Shown: positions 35,072-44,035 of the stretch, piece after piece
Numbering within the stretch: position 1 is the stretch's first letter
Layout of the letters: the number at the start of each line of letters is the position of its first letter
DNA from: Roseburia sp.
Lineage (GTDB): Bacteria > Bacillota > Clostridia > Lachnospirales > Lachnospiraceae
DNA length: 64,000 bases
Assembly (NCBI GenBank): GCA_017937095.1
Contig: JAGBEG010000018.1
Coordinates: 62,001 to 126,000, forward strand
Reading direction: 5' to 3'
The notes under the pieces: generated by a model
The model's input: the letters and a program-made list of their open reading frames with translations, nothing else
What the model was told of the DNA's origin: nothing
Database searches by the model: none
Program-made: the position numbers and the translations under genes

Positions 35072-36574
35072 TTACGCTAATTCATAGATTTTCGAATATT
35101 TCTCCTTAAAGTAACGGATCAGCGGCTTTGCAGATACCTCCTTGCCGCACACCTCCGCAATGACGTCCTTGGGCAGACGCGTGCTGCCGTACTGATGGAT
35201 CTTCTCGTTCAGCCACTTTGTGATCTCCCCGATACGCCCGTCCGCAAGCAGCTCGTCCACAGAGCCAAGCTCCGCCTCGATCGCCTCCAAAAACATGCCG
35301 TCATAGATGCTTCCGAGCAGATAGGACGGAAAATATCCAAAGGAGCCGTCCGCCCAGTGTGTATCCTGTAAGATGCCTTCGGCGTCATTTGCCGGAGTAA
35401 TCTGCAGGTATTCCTGCATTTTCTCGTTCCAGAGCTTTGGCAATTCCTCCACCGGAACATGCTCACGGAAAATCGCTTTTTCCATCTCATAGCGCAGAAT
35501 CACATGAAAACAATAGGTCAGCTCGTCCGCCTCCGTGCGGATCATGCTGTTCTCCACCTGATTGATTTCCCGATAGAACTCGTCGAGGGAAACCTCTTTA
35601 AACTGCGGCAGCAGCTCGCAGAGCCTGCCGTAAACCGGCGCCCAGAAATTGCGGTTCCGTCCGAGGATGTTCTCATAAAAGCGCGACTGGCTCTCATGAA
35701 CGCCCATGTATCTGCAGCTTCCCGCCACCGTGTGATCGTACTTAGGGTCGACATTCTGCTCAAAGATGCCGTGACCTCCCTCATGAATGGCGGAAAACAT
35801 CGACGAAAGCGGTGCATTTTCATAATAATGATTCGTGACGCGCACATCCTTTGACGAGAAATTCATCGTAAACGGATGCTCTGTCTCACCGACTGCGCCC
35901 GCATCCCTGCGAAAACCGATGTAATCAATCAGCATCCACTGTACCTTGCGCTGCGCGTCCGGGTCGGCATATGCCGAGAACACCTGCGGATGCGTATAAG
36001 GCTTCGCAGTGATCTGCTTTACCAGAGGAATCAGTTCCTTCTTCAGATCCTCAAAAAGTCCGTCAATTGTCGCAGAGTCCATTCCCTCCTCATATTGATT
36101 CAACAGGGCGTCGTAGACTTCCATCCCCGGGTCGGTATAGCCCGCCATCTCCGCCGTCATATCGATCATCTTCTTCAGATGCGGTGCAAAAGCGGAAAAA
36201 TCAGCGGCAGCCTTTGCTTCCTTCCATGCATTGCCGGACTCCGCCTGCGCCCGCACGAACGCCTCGTAGAAATCCGCCGGGATGCGCTTATTGCGGTCAT
36301 AGTCACGCTTCATGCGGGTCACAATAAATTTCCATGTATCGTCGAGCGCCTCATACTCTCCCGGCGCAGCGAGCGCTTCTAAGAACTCCCCTAGCTTTTC
36401 CGAGGTTTCCATCTCAAAGCTCTTCGTCGAAAAATAGGTCAGCGCCTCCACATGCGCCTTTTGTCCAAGCTTTGGTACCGTCGTCTGCATATCCCAGAAA
36501 ATCAGCTCCGTGACATGGTTATACTGGTCCATTTCCTCTAAATAGTGTTTAAATTCATCGAATATTTTACTCAT
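35072..36574 (-). CDS. M32 family metallocarboxypeptidase
   Basis: This 500-residue protein contains the HExxH zinc motif in FSAIHEGGHGIFEQN, the HPFT motif EHPFTMNFSSKDVRVTNHY and the downstream ESQSRFYENILGRN segment. These define carboxypeptidase Taq-type (M32) enzymes that trim C-terminal residues of peptides in the cytoplasm. I choose MSKIFDEFK (AAGGAAAAGTTT upstream). ATGs at 36592 and 36640 are less well placed. It is a single gene; the palindromic element lies upstream of it. Confidence 0.92.
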   Translation of the reverse strand: MSKIFDEFKHYLEEMDQYNHVTELIFWDMQTTVPKLGQKAHVEALTYFSTKSFEMETSEKLGEFLEALAAPGEYEALDDTWKFIVTRMKRDYDRNKRIPADFYEAFVRAQAESGNAWKEAKAAADFSAFAPHLKKMIDMTAEMAGYTDPGMEVYDALLNQYEEGMDSATIDGLFEDLKKELIPLVKQITAKPYTHPQVFSAYADPDAQRKVQWMLIDYIGFRRDAGAVGETEHPFTMNFSSKDVRVTNHYYENAPLSSMFSAIHEGGHGIFEQNVDPKYDHTVAGSCRYMGVHESQSRFYENILGRNRNFWAPVYGRLCELLPQFKEVSLDEFYREINQVENSMIRTEADELTYCFHVILRYEMEKAIFREHVPVEELPKLWNEKMQEYLQITPANDAEGILQDTHWADGSFGYFPSYLLGSIYDGMFLEAIEAELGSVDELLADGRIGEITKWLNEKIHQYGSTRLPKDVIAEVCGKEVSAKPLIRYFKEKYSKIYELA

Positions 36575-36702
36575 AAACTTTTCCTTTTCCATATATTTTC
36601 GCCCTGCAGTATGTGTCCGATTCCTACGTAATGCCGACACGGTATTATCTTATCATATCTCTATTTTTCTGTCACTGACTGTTTTCATATTATGCTGCCG
36701 TC

Positions 36703-37328
36703 CAAAAGCTTTGAGCCTCCGGTGCTGTCGACGAATACCTATTGGGAAATTGCATAATTCTTATTATGGACATTATAAAATCCCCGCATTCCAAATGAAG
36801 AACGGCTGTGTCAATTTGGTCGCAAAATCCGGCATTTCTAACGCGCCCGTTCTCACATCTTTGGTTTTCCGTGTCTTTCCAATGTTCGGGCACTCTGCCA
36901 GGATGTGTTCGCAAGCATAAATACAATATTAAGAAGTTTCGTGCGGCACCTGGCAGGCTTCTGAGCAAAGCGTAACCGCGCAGCAAGATGTTTGAGACGC
37001 CTTTTGCCAAGCTTTTGAATTGCAAACGACGTCGAGTTTCGAGCTGCGCGGTTTTATCGCAATTTTGCGAAGAAGCCTGCCTTAGTGCCGCTAGAAAATT
37101 CGCTCTATTGTCTTTCGCTTGTCGAAGCACATCCGGCAGATTCCCCGTCCAGTGCAAGAGACACGGAATTTGATGTTCGAATCGGGCGCGAAGAATTGCT
37201 CGGATTTTGTTCCAACAAATATGCCGCATTCCGTTTTCATTTCGGAATGCGGCATATTTCCGTTCTCATAATAAGAATTATGCATATCGTAATGAGTTCG
37301 TGGAGCAGCACCAGAGGCTCAAATTTTT
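36703..37328. repeat. Giant imperfect palindrome (about 620 bp fold-back element)
   Basis: The left half (about 36703-37010) is the degenerate reverse complement of the right half (about 37022-37328). Checked pairings are TTTGAGCCTC 36710-36719 with GAGGCTCAAA 37314-37323, a perfect 17-bp block 36752-36768 with 37267-37283, and CTGCCAGGATGTG from 36895 with CACATCCGGCAG ending 37139. A central GCGGCAC/GTGCCGC and CCGCGCAGC/GCTGCGCGG pair is also present. All pairs share the same centre near 37017. No gene is evident in it, although several frames stay open. It begins right at the stop codon of the neighbouring permease. Confidence 0.88.
37217..37259. other. Perfect 17-bp hairpin inside the right arm of the palindrome
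   Basis: 37217-37233 pairs without mismatch with 37243-37259 around a 9-nt loop (core ATGCCGCATTCCG/CGGAATGCGGCAT). The left arm lacks an equivalent perfect hairpin. Confidence 0.88.
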
Positions 37329-38036
37329 CTATCCGTTTACCTGCTGCCTGCGCAGCATCCCCCATGCCGCGAAAAACATTGCGGCGCAGGCAAACGCGAA
37401 CACCGCAAGCATTCCCGGCACTGTCAAAGGATTCTCTCCCCCGGACCGCGCGGCTGACAGCAAGCCGGAAAAAAATTCCGTGCGTAACAGAATACCCGGA
37501 AGGTAACAAATTGCCATGAAAAACAGCCACAGTCCGGCGACCGCCTTCACACCGAATTTCAGGATCAATGCCCCACAGAACATTTCGATTGCAATAAGTC
37601 CTGCAATCGTGCAGACCGACAATACAGGATAGCCAACCGCCGACAGCCCCGCCATCTCATAGACCGGAAGCCCAAACACTTTCAGATAGTATATTTTCTC
37701 AAACCCGTAAAGTACACGGATGAGCACACAGGCAAGAATCAGCTCCAACATGCCATGCGCAGCATAGCTTCTGACAAACTGCTTCCTTGTCGCTCCCATC
37801 GAAACAGAAAGCCCAAACGCACTGAGCATATTGTAGGTGCAGCCAAGCAGATGCGCCACGACCGTGCCAAATACCGCGATCACCGTTCCGAGAGGAAACG
37901 CCCTGACCATTCCGTCATCCCCTGCGCTGACCGCCGACCAGATTCCGGTGCCCAGAAGATACGCGCCGAGAATCCCGCCTATCAGCCAGTAAAACTCGTT
38001 TTTACCCATTTTACATTGTATCCGAAACATCTCCAT
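37329..38036 (-). CDS. ABC transporter membrane protein, second permease
   Basis: This protein of about 235 residues has around six hydrophobic helices (FYWLIGGILGAYLLGTGIW; LELILACVLIRVLYG; MFCGALILKFGVKAVAGLWLFFMAICYLPGILL). SMGATRKQFVRSYAAH is the cytoplasmic coupling-type segment often seen in bacitracin/lantibiotic-type ABC permeases. It is the last gene of the GntR-ATPase-permease-permease series. The start is MEMFRIQC (AAGGTG upstream). It shares an ALILKFGxK motif with the first permease, so the two are paralogs and probably form a heterodimer. Confidence 0.8.
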   Translation of the reverse strand: MEMFRIQCKMGKNEFYWLIGGILGAYLLGTGIWSAVSAGDDGMVRAFPLGTVIAVFGTVVAHLLGCTYNMLSAFGLSVSMGATRKQFVRSYAAHGMLELILACVLIRVLYGFEKIYYLKVFGLPVYEMAGLSAVGYPVLSVCTIAGLIAIEMFCGALILKFGVKAVAGLWLFFMAICYLPGILLRTEFFSGLLSAARSGGENPLTVPGMLAVFAFACAAMFFAAWGMLRRQQVNG

Positions 38037-38109
38037 ACCAGTATCACACCTTTCCAATGCCTGCAGCCTTCTTCGCACTTCCATGCCATGCCACAGGCAA
38101 AAACATTTT

Positions 38110-38847
38110 CTACATGCGCACCTCATAGCGCATCACCGTTCTTTTCAACACCAGATACCCTACAATGTATGCCGCCACGTCAACTGTAAGCAGCACACCT
38201 ACAATCCTTTTTATCATCTGTAACACATGCGCATCCAGCAGCATAGAAAGAATCTCTGCATCATCGATCTGCCCGGTTCCGACCGAAAAGCCAACGGTAA
38301 GCGCCCCTGCAAAAACAGCCAGTGCAAAGACGATAATATAGATTGCCGTACCTTTTGCGCCAAATTTCAGGATCAGCGCTGCACCGAACTGCCCGATTGC
38401 CGCAATCGCAAGTAAAATTCCCGCTGCCGCGGCAAATCCCGTGCCTGCGTATGCAAAAAACTCCCGCCCGGATACTGCCGCCATTTTGCCTGCAGCCAGT
38501 TCAACAATACCAACGATCAGCAGATTCTGCCCTACCGCGAGCAGATTCGAAAGCTGCATTCCGGCAACCGCCTCCCTGCGCCCGGAACCAAACGAGAGCG
38601 CAAGCGGCAGATTATACGTTGGATATGAAAACGGCAGCACAAAGATTATGATTCCTTCCATCATCACAGCATACGAGGCTCTCAGCAGAAAAAGTTCCGT
38701 TCCTTTCATATCTTCGTTAATCAGAACCGGCAGAAACAGGACATAGACTGCACCGATTACCAGAACCATTAAGAAAATTTTTTCCACATAGCCGCCCCAG
38801 AATCGTACTGTTCGTGATACACTCTGCTTTTTCATTGATTTTTCCAT
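38110..38847 (-). CDS. ABC transporter membrane protein, first permease
   Basis: This 245-residue protein has about six helices (KIFLMVLVIGAVYVLFLPVLI; MMEGIIIFVLPFSYPTYNLPLALSFGSGRREAVAGMQLSN). The FGSGRREAVAGMQ loop parallels SMGATRKQF in the second permease. GGAGGAATAGCG precedes the ATG, which starts 2 nt after the ATPase gene ends, so the genes are translationally coupled. Substrate unknown; the operon type (GntR regulator of the YtrA kind with ABC genes) is often linked to cell-envelope stress or antimicrobial peptides. Confidence 0.8.
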   Translation of the reverse strand: MEKSMKKQSVSRTVRFWGGYVEKIFLMVLVIGAVYVLFLPVLINEDMKGTELFLLRASYAVMMEGIIIFVLPFSYPTYNLPLALSFGSGRREAVAGMQLSNLLAVGQNLLIVGIVELAAGKMAAVSGREFFAYAGTGFAAAAGILLAIAAIGQFGAALILKFGAKGTAIYIIVFALAVFAGALTVGFSVGTGQIDDAEILSMLLDAHVLQMIKRIVGVLLTVDVAAYIVGYLVLKRTVMRYEVRM

Positions 38848-38849
38848 CG

Positions 38850-39725
38850 CTATTCCTCCATTCCGCACAGCGCCACGAACACATTCTGCAGTGTCAGCGG
38901 CTGTATGCTCACATCGTACCCCTCCGGCAGGCGCTCCCCCTCGCCAAGCAATACCGTCACACTCTTTGCACGCCCGCTCTTCTCCTCGTGATAGCACTTT
39001 AAGCCCTTCACTGCCTCATCTACCACCTCGATAAGCCCGCTGACGCGGTATGCGCGCTCCAAAAGTTCCGTCGTATTTTCCTTTAGCAGAAGTGCTCCCT
39101 CTTTTATGATGATGACCTCCTCAAAGACATCCGCCGCCTCCTCGATAATATGTGTCGATATGACAAACGTTCTGCCCGAGTTCGTATATTCTTCCAAAAG
39201 CACCCGGTAGAAATATTCCCGCATGACTACGTCAAGCCCTGCCACCGGCTCATCCAGAAATGTAAAATCCGCCTTGCTTGCCAGCGCAACAATGATCGTA
39301 ACCGCCGAGAGCATTCCTTTTGAAAGCTTTCCGAGCCGTTTTTTCCCGTCCAGTTCGAATTTCTTCACCAGTTTCTCCGCCAGTTCCTTATCCCATGCCG
39401 GATAGAACCATGAGGCAGTCTTTAAGTAATCGCGCACCCGCATATTTGCAAGCGAGTTCTGATTCGCACTCGGACTGATTTCCCTTGCGAAACAGATATG
39501 GCGAAGCGCATCGGCATTTTCCCAGATGTTCTCTCCGTCTAACGTCACGCTTCCTTCGGACGCTGGATTCTGCGCCGACATCATAGACAGCAGCGTTGTT
39601 TTCCCTGCGCCGTTTCTTCCGATCAGCCCGTAAATCTTTCCCTTTTCCAGCGTCAGATCAAAGTCCTTTATCACAGCATTCGCGCCATAGCGCTTTGTCA
39701 CTTTATTGCAGTTCATTGTTTCCAT
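38850..39725 (-). CDS. ABC transporter ATP-binding protein
   Basis: This 291-residue ATPase has Walker A GRNGAGKTTLL, the signature LSKGM (a variant of LSGGQ, common in YtrB/BcrA-like exporters), Walker B FTFLDEPVAGLD and the H-loop FVISTHIIEEAAD. The C-terminal extension of about 70 residues is typical of the exporter subgroup. The start is METMNCNKVTKRYG (GAGGAGGAAATTGGT upstream). It lies 46 nt after the GntR gene. Confidence 0.93.
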   Translation of the reverse strand: METMNCNKVTKRYGANAVIKDFDLTLEKGKIYGLIGRNGAGKTTLLSMMSAQNPASEGSVTLDGENIWENADALRHICFAREISPSANQNSLANMRVRDYLKTASWFYPAWDKELAEKLVKKFELDGKKRLGKLSKGMLSAVTIIVALASKADFTFLDEPVAGLDVVMREYFYRVLLEEYTNSGRTFVISTHIIEEAADVFEEVIIIKEGALLLKENTTELLERAYRVSGLIEVVDEAVKGLKCYHEEKSGRAKSVTVLLGEGERLPEGYDVSIQPLTLQNVFVALCGMEE

Positions 39726-39771
39726 ACCAATTTCCTCCTCGTTCCGATTTTTTGTCTTATTCATTTGTATT

Positions 39772-40161
39772 TTATTCCTGCTTTTCCGGCTCCGCCGTCT
39801 CCTCCTGTCCGCGAATCATGGCAATGACCTGCTCGCGGTCCAGCCCGATACTCCTCGCCTCCTTAAGAAGCGTCTTGATATAGTTCTCATAAAATGCGCT
39901 TCGTCTGCGCCCTAAAATATTTTCCTTTGCTCCCTCTGCAACAAACATGCCAATCCCTCTCTTCTTGTAAAGTACGCCTTCCTCCACCAGAATATTGATT
40001 CCCTTCGCCGCGGTTGCGGGGTTGATCGCGTACTGCTTCGCCAGTTCATTCGTGCTCGGCACCCGTTCTTCCTCCAACAGGATGCCGCGCAGGATATCCG
40101 TCTCGATCATCTCTGCAATCTGCAGATAAATGGACTTCTCCTGTGTCAGTATCTCATTCAT
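39772..40161 (-). CDS. GntR family regulator, YtrA subfamily
   Basis: This is a 129-residue protein. The N-terminal winged helix has IYLQIAEMIETDILRGILLEEERVPSTNELAKQYAINPATAAKGINILVEEGVLYKKRGIGMFV. It has only a short C-terminal dimerisation helix pair, as in the YtrA group that regulates adjacent ABC transporters. It heads the transporter operon and probably represses it through the dyad at 40233-40252. The start may be ATG 40161 or the in-frame GTG at 40173. Confidence 0.9.
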   Translation of the reverse strand: MNEILTQEKSIYLQIAEMIETDILRGILLEEERVPSTNELAKQYAINPATAAKGINILVEEGVLYKKRGIGMFVAEGAKENILGRRRSAFYENYIKTLLKEARSIGLDREQVIAMIRGQEETAEPEKQE

Positions 40162-40232
40162 GCACGGTTTCACTCCCTTCTCCCGGGAATTTCCCGGGTG
40201 CTCCTCTTTTTAAAACCATCTAGGTTTATTAG

Positions 40233-40252
40233 TTAGTTACTTGTGTAATTAA
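40233..40252 (-). promoter_or_regulatory. Candidate GntR operator
   Basis: TTAGTTAC-TTGT-GTAATTAA is a 20-bp dyad with one mismatch, abutting the -10 box of the transporter operon. Confidence 0.65.
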
Positions 40253-40280
40253 CCATATCACCAACACACTTATTTGTCAA
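40252..40280 (-). promoter_or_regulatory. Promoter of the GntR-ABC operon
   Basis: On the minus strand: TTGACA (40280-40275), 17 nt, TATGGT (40257-40252). Confidence 0.78.
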
Positions 40281-40394
40281 CACGTCATTGCAAAGTTTTT
40301 TGAAAAAGTTTCGAATCGAAGGACAGGACTGCCAAAACTTCTTATTGACAAGCGGATTTTTGCGGTGTTAGAATAGGTACAATCCAAGGGCAGT

Positions 40395-40710
40395 GTTCTT
40401 CATATCTGTCCGCATGACACAGGCGTTGAGAAGAAATAGTAGATTTCTGCAACATTCCAGAGAGAAGGCGGTCGGTGCAAGCCTTTATGGAGCAGCCATC
40501 GAACCGGTCTTTGAGCTGCAGTTTGAACGCGATCGTTGTTTGATCGCAAGTAGGCACTGCCGGGTTCTCCCGTTACAGAGATGATGTATCGGACTCCTTT
40601 GACGGACGCCCTGTACAGATGAGTGTGGATTTTCCAAAATCAGGTGGTACCACGGACGATTGTATGTTCGCCCTGAATCGGCAGTTTGCCGGTTTGGGGC
40701 TTTTTTTGTG
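40395..40710 (+). promoter_or_regulatory. T-box riboswitch of proS
   Basis: It contains the AGTA loop-E strand (near 40438-40441), the apical GGTCGGTGCAAGCC segment, the opposing GAACCGG with a proline CCG at 40504-40506 as candidate specifier, and the T-box core AGGTGGTACCACG (40641-40653). The terminator GCCCTGAATCGGC (40669-40681) with GCCGGTTTGGGGC (40687-40699) and eight T follows. The specifier alignment is one base off the commonest layout, so the codon call is tentative. Confidence 0.85.
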
Positions 40711-40783
40711 CAGCGGAAAATTCCTTTTGTCACACAACTGCACTTCGCGCACAAATTTTTATTCTAAGAAAGGAGATTTTATC

Positions 40784-42535
40784 ATGAAATTAAGCAAACT
40801 TGTTGGAGATCGTTTTAAGGAACGCCCCGCCGACTGCATCATCGACAGCCATGCCCTGATGCTCCGCGGAGGTTATATCAAGTATGTGGCAAACGGCATC
40901 TACTCCTCTTATCTGCCGCTGCGCCGGATCACGCACAAGATCGAGCAGATCATCCGGGAGGAGATGGACGCAATCGACGGACAGGAAGTACAGTTTCCGG
41001 TCGCTCTTCCCGCTTCGCTGTGGGAAGAATCCGGGCGCTATGAGAGCGTCGGAAAAGAGCTTTTGCGCTTTGCCGACCGGAACGGGAGCCCTATGGTGCT
41101 TGGCATGACGCATGAAGAAGCGGCAGTACAGCTCGTGCGGGAATACGGGCAGACCTACAGCAGATATCCGTTTATGATCTATCAGATTCAGACCAAATTC
41201 CGCGACGAGGCAAGACCGCGCGCCGGGTTGATCCGCGTGCGGGAATTTACGATGAAGGACGCTTATTCCTTCCACACCTCGCAGGAGGATCTGGAGGAAT
41301 ATTATATGCGCTGCCATGCCGCTTACGAGCGCATTTTTGCAAGAGTAGGTGTGCCGGAGGTCATCTCCGTCGCCTCCGATTCCGGCATGATGGGCGGAAA
41401 TCTCTCACATGAGTTCATGCTGCTCACCCCCGTAGGCGAGGATTCGATCGCGCTCTGTGATGCCTGCGGCTACCGCGCCAACATGGAGGCTGCGGAATGC
41501 ATCACAGAACCTGTTTCGGCTTGTTCCGAAGATGGTTCCCGAAATTCCCATGCGCCGCTAACCGAGGTGCACACGCCGGACTGTCACACTATAGAAGAGG
41601 TCTGCGCGTTTTTGCACAGCACGCCGGAAATGAGCTGCAAGGCGGTCGTCTATCAAAAAAATACGGACGACAGCTACATCGTGCTTTTTCTGCGGGGCGA
41701 TCTTGAGGTCAACGAAACGAAACTGACGAATTATCTGGGCTGTGAGGTGCATCCCGCCGTTATCACGGAAGACTCCGGGCTTACCGCCGGATTTATCGGT
41801 CCTTACGGGCTGACGAAATGCCTTGCTGCCGGAAGTACGGTTCTGTTTGACCGTTCCCTGGAGCACGCCGCCGATATTGTCTGCGGCGCGAACAGACCGG
41901 ATTATCACTATACCGAATTGTCTATAGACCGGGATCTCGCCGCAGAATACGATATTTCTTTTCACGATTTTGCCAAGATTACAGAGGGCGGTATCTGCCC
42001 GCACTGCGGCAAAAAGACCATCCGCATCTCGCGCGGAATCGAAGTCGGAAACATCTTCCAGCTCGGCACGAAGTACACGGAAGCCATGCATATGGAGTAT
42101 ACTGACAGCGACGGAAGCGTTCACACTCCTGTTATGGGCTGCTACGGCATCGGCGTCGGAAGGCTCGCCGCCTCTGTCTGCGAGGCGCATCACGACGAGT
42201 ACGGCCCGATCTGGCCGCTTTCGATCGCACCATGGCAGGTGCACCTTTGTGCCGTACGCGTAGACGATGCGTCGGTGCGCGCCTGCGCTGATTCGCTCTA
42301 TCAACAGTTAAACGGCGCGCATGTGGAGGTTCTCTACGATGACCGAAGCGTCCGTGCCGGAATCATGTTCTCGGATGCAGACTTGCTCGGCATTCCCTAC
42401 CGCATCATCGTAAGCCCGCGCAACCTCTCCGAGCACTGTGTGGAGCTGGTAAGCCGCGATAAGAGCCTGCAGGAAAAGGTTCCGCAAGAGGCGGTTGTGG
42501 ACAGAATCAGACAACTGCTACGTGAAGAGCGGTAA
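40784..42535 (+). CDS. proS: Prolyl-tRNA synthetase (bacterial type)
   Basis: This is a 583-residue class II synthetase. Motif 1 region lies around QFPVALPASLWEESGRY. Motif 2 is TKFRDEARPRAGLIRVREFTMKDAYSF and motif 3 is GCYGIGVGRLAASVCE. An editing INS domain of about 160 residues lies between motifs 2 and 3 (SCKAVVYQKNTDDSYIVLFLRGDLEVNETKL), as in bacterial ProS. It joins proline to tRNA-Pro. AAAGGAGATTTTATC precedes the ATG. It is monocistronic and controlled by the upstream T-box. Confidence 0.96.
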   Translation: MKLSKLVGDRFKERPADCIIDSHALMLRGGYIKYVANGIYSSYLPLRRITHKIEQIIREEMDAIDGQEVQFPVALPASLWEESGRYESVGKELLRFADRNGSPMVLGMTHEEAAVQLVREYGQTYSRYPFMIYQIQTKFRDEARPRAGLIRVREFTMKDAYSFHTSQEDLEEYYMRCHAAYERIFARVGVPEVISVASDSGMMGGNLSHEFMLLTPVGEDSIALCDACGYRANMEAAECITEPVSACSEDGSRNSHAPLTEVHTPDCHTIEEVCAFLHSTPEMSCKAVVYQKNTDDSYIVLFLRGDLEVNETKLTNYLGCEVHPAVITEDSGLTAGFIGPYGLTKCLAAGSTVLFDRSLEHAADIVCGANRPDYHYTELSIDRDLAAEYDISFHDFAKITEGGICPHCGKKTIRISRGIEVGNIFQLGTKYTEAMHMEYTDSDGSVHTPVMGCYGIGVGRLAASVCEAHHDEYGPIWPLSIAPWQVHLCAVRVDDASVRACADSLYQQLNGAHVEVLYDDRSVRAGIMFSDADLLGIPYRIIVSPRNLSEHCVELVSRDKSLQEKVPQEAVVDRIRQLLREER

Positions 42536-42558
42536 GCTTCTAGCGGCACACCAAAAAG

Positions 42559-42594
42559 GGAGTTCCCACGGATAGGGATATTCGTGGGAACTCC
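42559..42594. terminator. Terminator-like hairpin after proS
   Basis: GGAGTTCCCACG (42559-42570) pairs with CGTGGGAACTCC (42583-42594). It lies between convergent genes, with only a weak T-run. Confidence 0.7.
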
Positions 42595-42627
42595 TGTCAT
42601 TTAACGCACATATGCCGGGAATCTTTC

Positions 42628-43608
42628 TTAGGAATCTCTTCGCTCCATCTCGGAAATTTTCTTTTTTAATTCCTGTATCTCATTATCCTTCTCAGACAAT
42701 ATCTTATCTCTTTCCTCCAACACACGCGCCTGTTCCGCAATCACTTTCTCGTATTTCTCAAATTCAAGCTCCAGAATCGGTTCCGTCATCTCCACAACCT
42801 CCTTCAACAACGCTTCGTTTCGGTAAAATACGCGGATCATCGACTTCCCAAGCAATGAAATTATCGTATTACGGTTCGTCTCACTTAAATATCCGGCTTC
42901 TACCTCTTCCTCTAATACAAGTATAAGTTGTTGGTAAAAGGAAGTCAATTCCTCCTTTTGCACGCCTTGCTCTTTTTTCCGTCCGGAAATCCTCTTTCGG
43001 AACCGAAGCGGCAAAAACGGAATCAGCACGCAAAGGTGCTTTTCCTTAATCTCCTCAATGGTGTAAGCCTGCACCTTCAGCACCGGTACCCGGTACACAT
43101 AAGTTCCTCCGTCTTGAAAATGAATGGCACAGTTCAATTCCTCCGGTGTATTTCCGTTATCCTGAAGATACAATACTGCCGAATGCGGAAACTGCAATAC
43201 CATTTCCCCCGACATTTCTTTGCGGTAGCTGAGCGCAATATGCACATCATATTCAAACATTCTCATTACCATTGTACCGTCGTTGTGAATCTCGCATTCA
43301 AAATGATAAATATCACGCTCCGCAACAATCACCGTAATATCCGCGCGAATCGATGTGATTTCCTTCGTATCCGACCGCTCCACCGAAAATTCCGTTGCGA
43401 GCGGGCGAATGTCTGTGCCTCTCTCATACGTTTTCCCATGTACCTCCTTAATCAGCGGCAAAAGCTGTTCCGGCATAAGAAAGGTTTCTTTCTTCATGAT
43501 TTCGTCCCATAGCTGTGCTTCAGTGGAGAGGTTCTCCGGCAATCCCTCAGATGCCCTGATTTCCTCCAAAAGCGCATGCAGATCATAATGTTTCTCCGTT
43601 TCTGTCAT
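42628..43608 (-). CDS. Rpn/PD-(D/E)XK nuclease-like protein
   Basis: This 326-residue protein has a central segment SIRADITVIVAERDIYHFECEIHNDGTMVMRMFEYD that resembles the Asp...Glu-x-Glu core of Rpn-type (transposase_31-like) nucleases common in Lachnospiraceae. It ends in a long charged coiled coil (about 285-326). Proteins of this kind are often present in many copies per genome and are linked to recombination. The catalytic residues are not certain here. It is alone, between proS and flagellin. Confidence 0.6.
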   Translation of the reverse strand: MTETEKHYDLHALLEEIRASEGLPENLSTEAQLWDEIMKKETFLMPEQLLPLIKEVHGKTYERGTDIRPLATEFSVERSDTKEITSIRADITVIVAERDIYHFECEIHNDGTMVMRMFEYDVHIALSYRKEMSGEMVLQFPHSAVLYLQDNGNTPEELNCAIHFQDGGTYVYRVPVLKVQAYTIEEIKEKHLCVLIPFLPLRFRKRISGRKKEQGVQKEELTSFYQQLILVLEEEVEAGYLSETNRNTIISLLGKSMIRVFYRNEALLKEVVEMTEPILELEFEKYEKVIAEQARVLEERDKILSEKDNEIQELKKKISEMERRDS

Positions 43609-43920
43609 AGGCAGGTTTCTCCTTCTTCTGTTTTAGCCAATACATTTCATTGGATTTCGCAAACGATAAAAGCATGATTTTCATGAAAAATAAGAAATGA
43701 GCCGCCAGAACAACTGTCACTATCCTAAACGGCATATAGAGCGCCCCTCACCGGAAATAAATCTCCCTTCGTGAGTAGACGTCAGAAATTCTGCTTTGAA
43801 ACTACTATAGCAGACAGACATTCGTATTCCAATTTTATTTTCATTAAATATTTATAAACGGTAACCGCTGCGCCTTCCTGCGGAATACCTGCTTACAGAT
43901 GTCAAATAAATGCGTCCCAT
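43609..43920. other. Intergenic, no gene seen
   Basis: This is AT-rich sequence between the Rpn-like gene and the flagellin terminator. I see no convincing reading frame, RNA or repeat. It must hold the promoter of the minus-strand Rpn-like gene, but no clear -35/-10 pair stands out. Confidence 0.5.
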
Positions 43921-43923
43921 CAC

Positions 43924-43948
43924 AAAAAGAGGCGTTTCCGCCTCTTTC
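43924..43948 (-). terminator. Flagellin terminator
   Basis: AAAGAGGCG/CGCCTCTTT (43926-43934 with 43939-43947) is followed by TT on the minus strand. Confidence 0.8.
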
Positions 43949-44035
43949 TGCAATATCCGTATTCTCCTGCAACACGGCATCCTGCCGTAACAGGCTTTTT
44001 CCTATTGTAACAAACTTTACTACAACAAGCTTTTA

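Noticed and set aside
36690-37229. Open frame of about 180 codons on the minus strand across the palindrome
   Set aside because: It crosses the centre of the fold-back element, has no ribosome site or recognisable domain, and its openness follows from the GC-rich paired arms. Treated as a shadow of the element.
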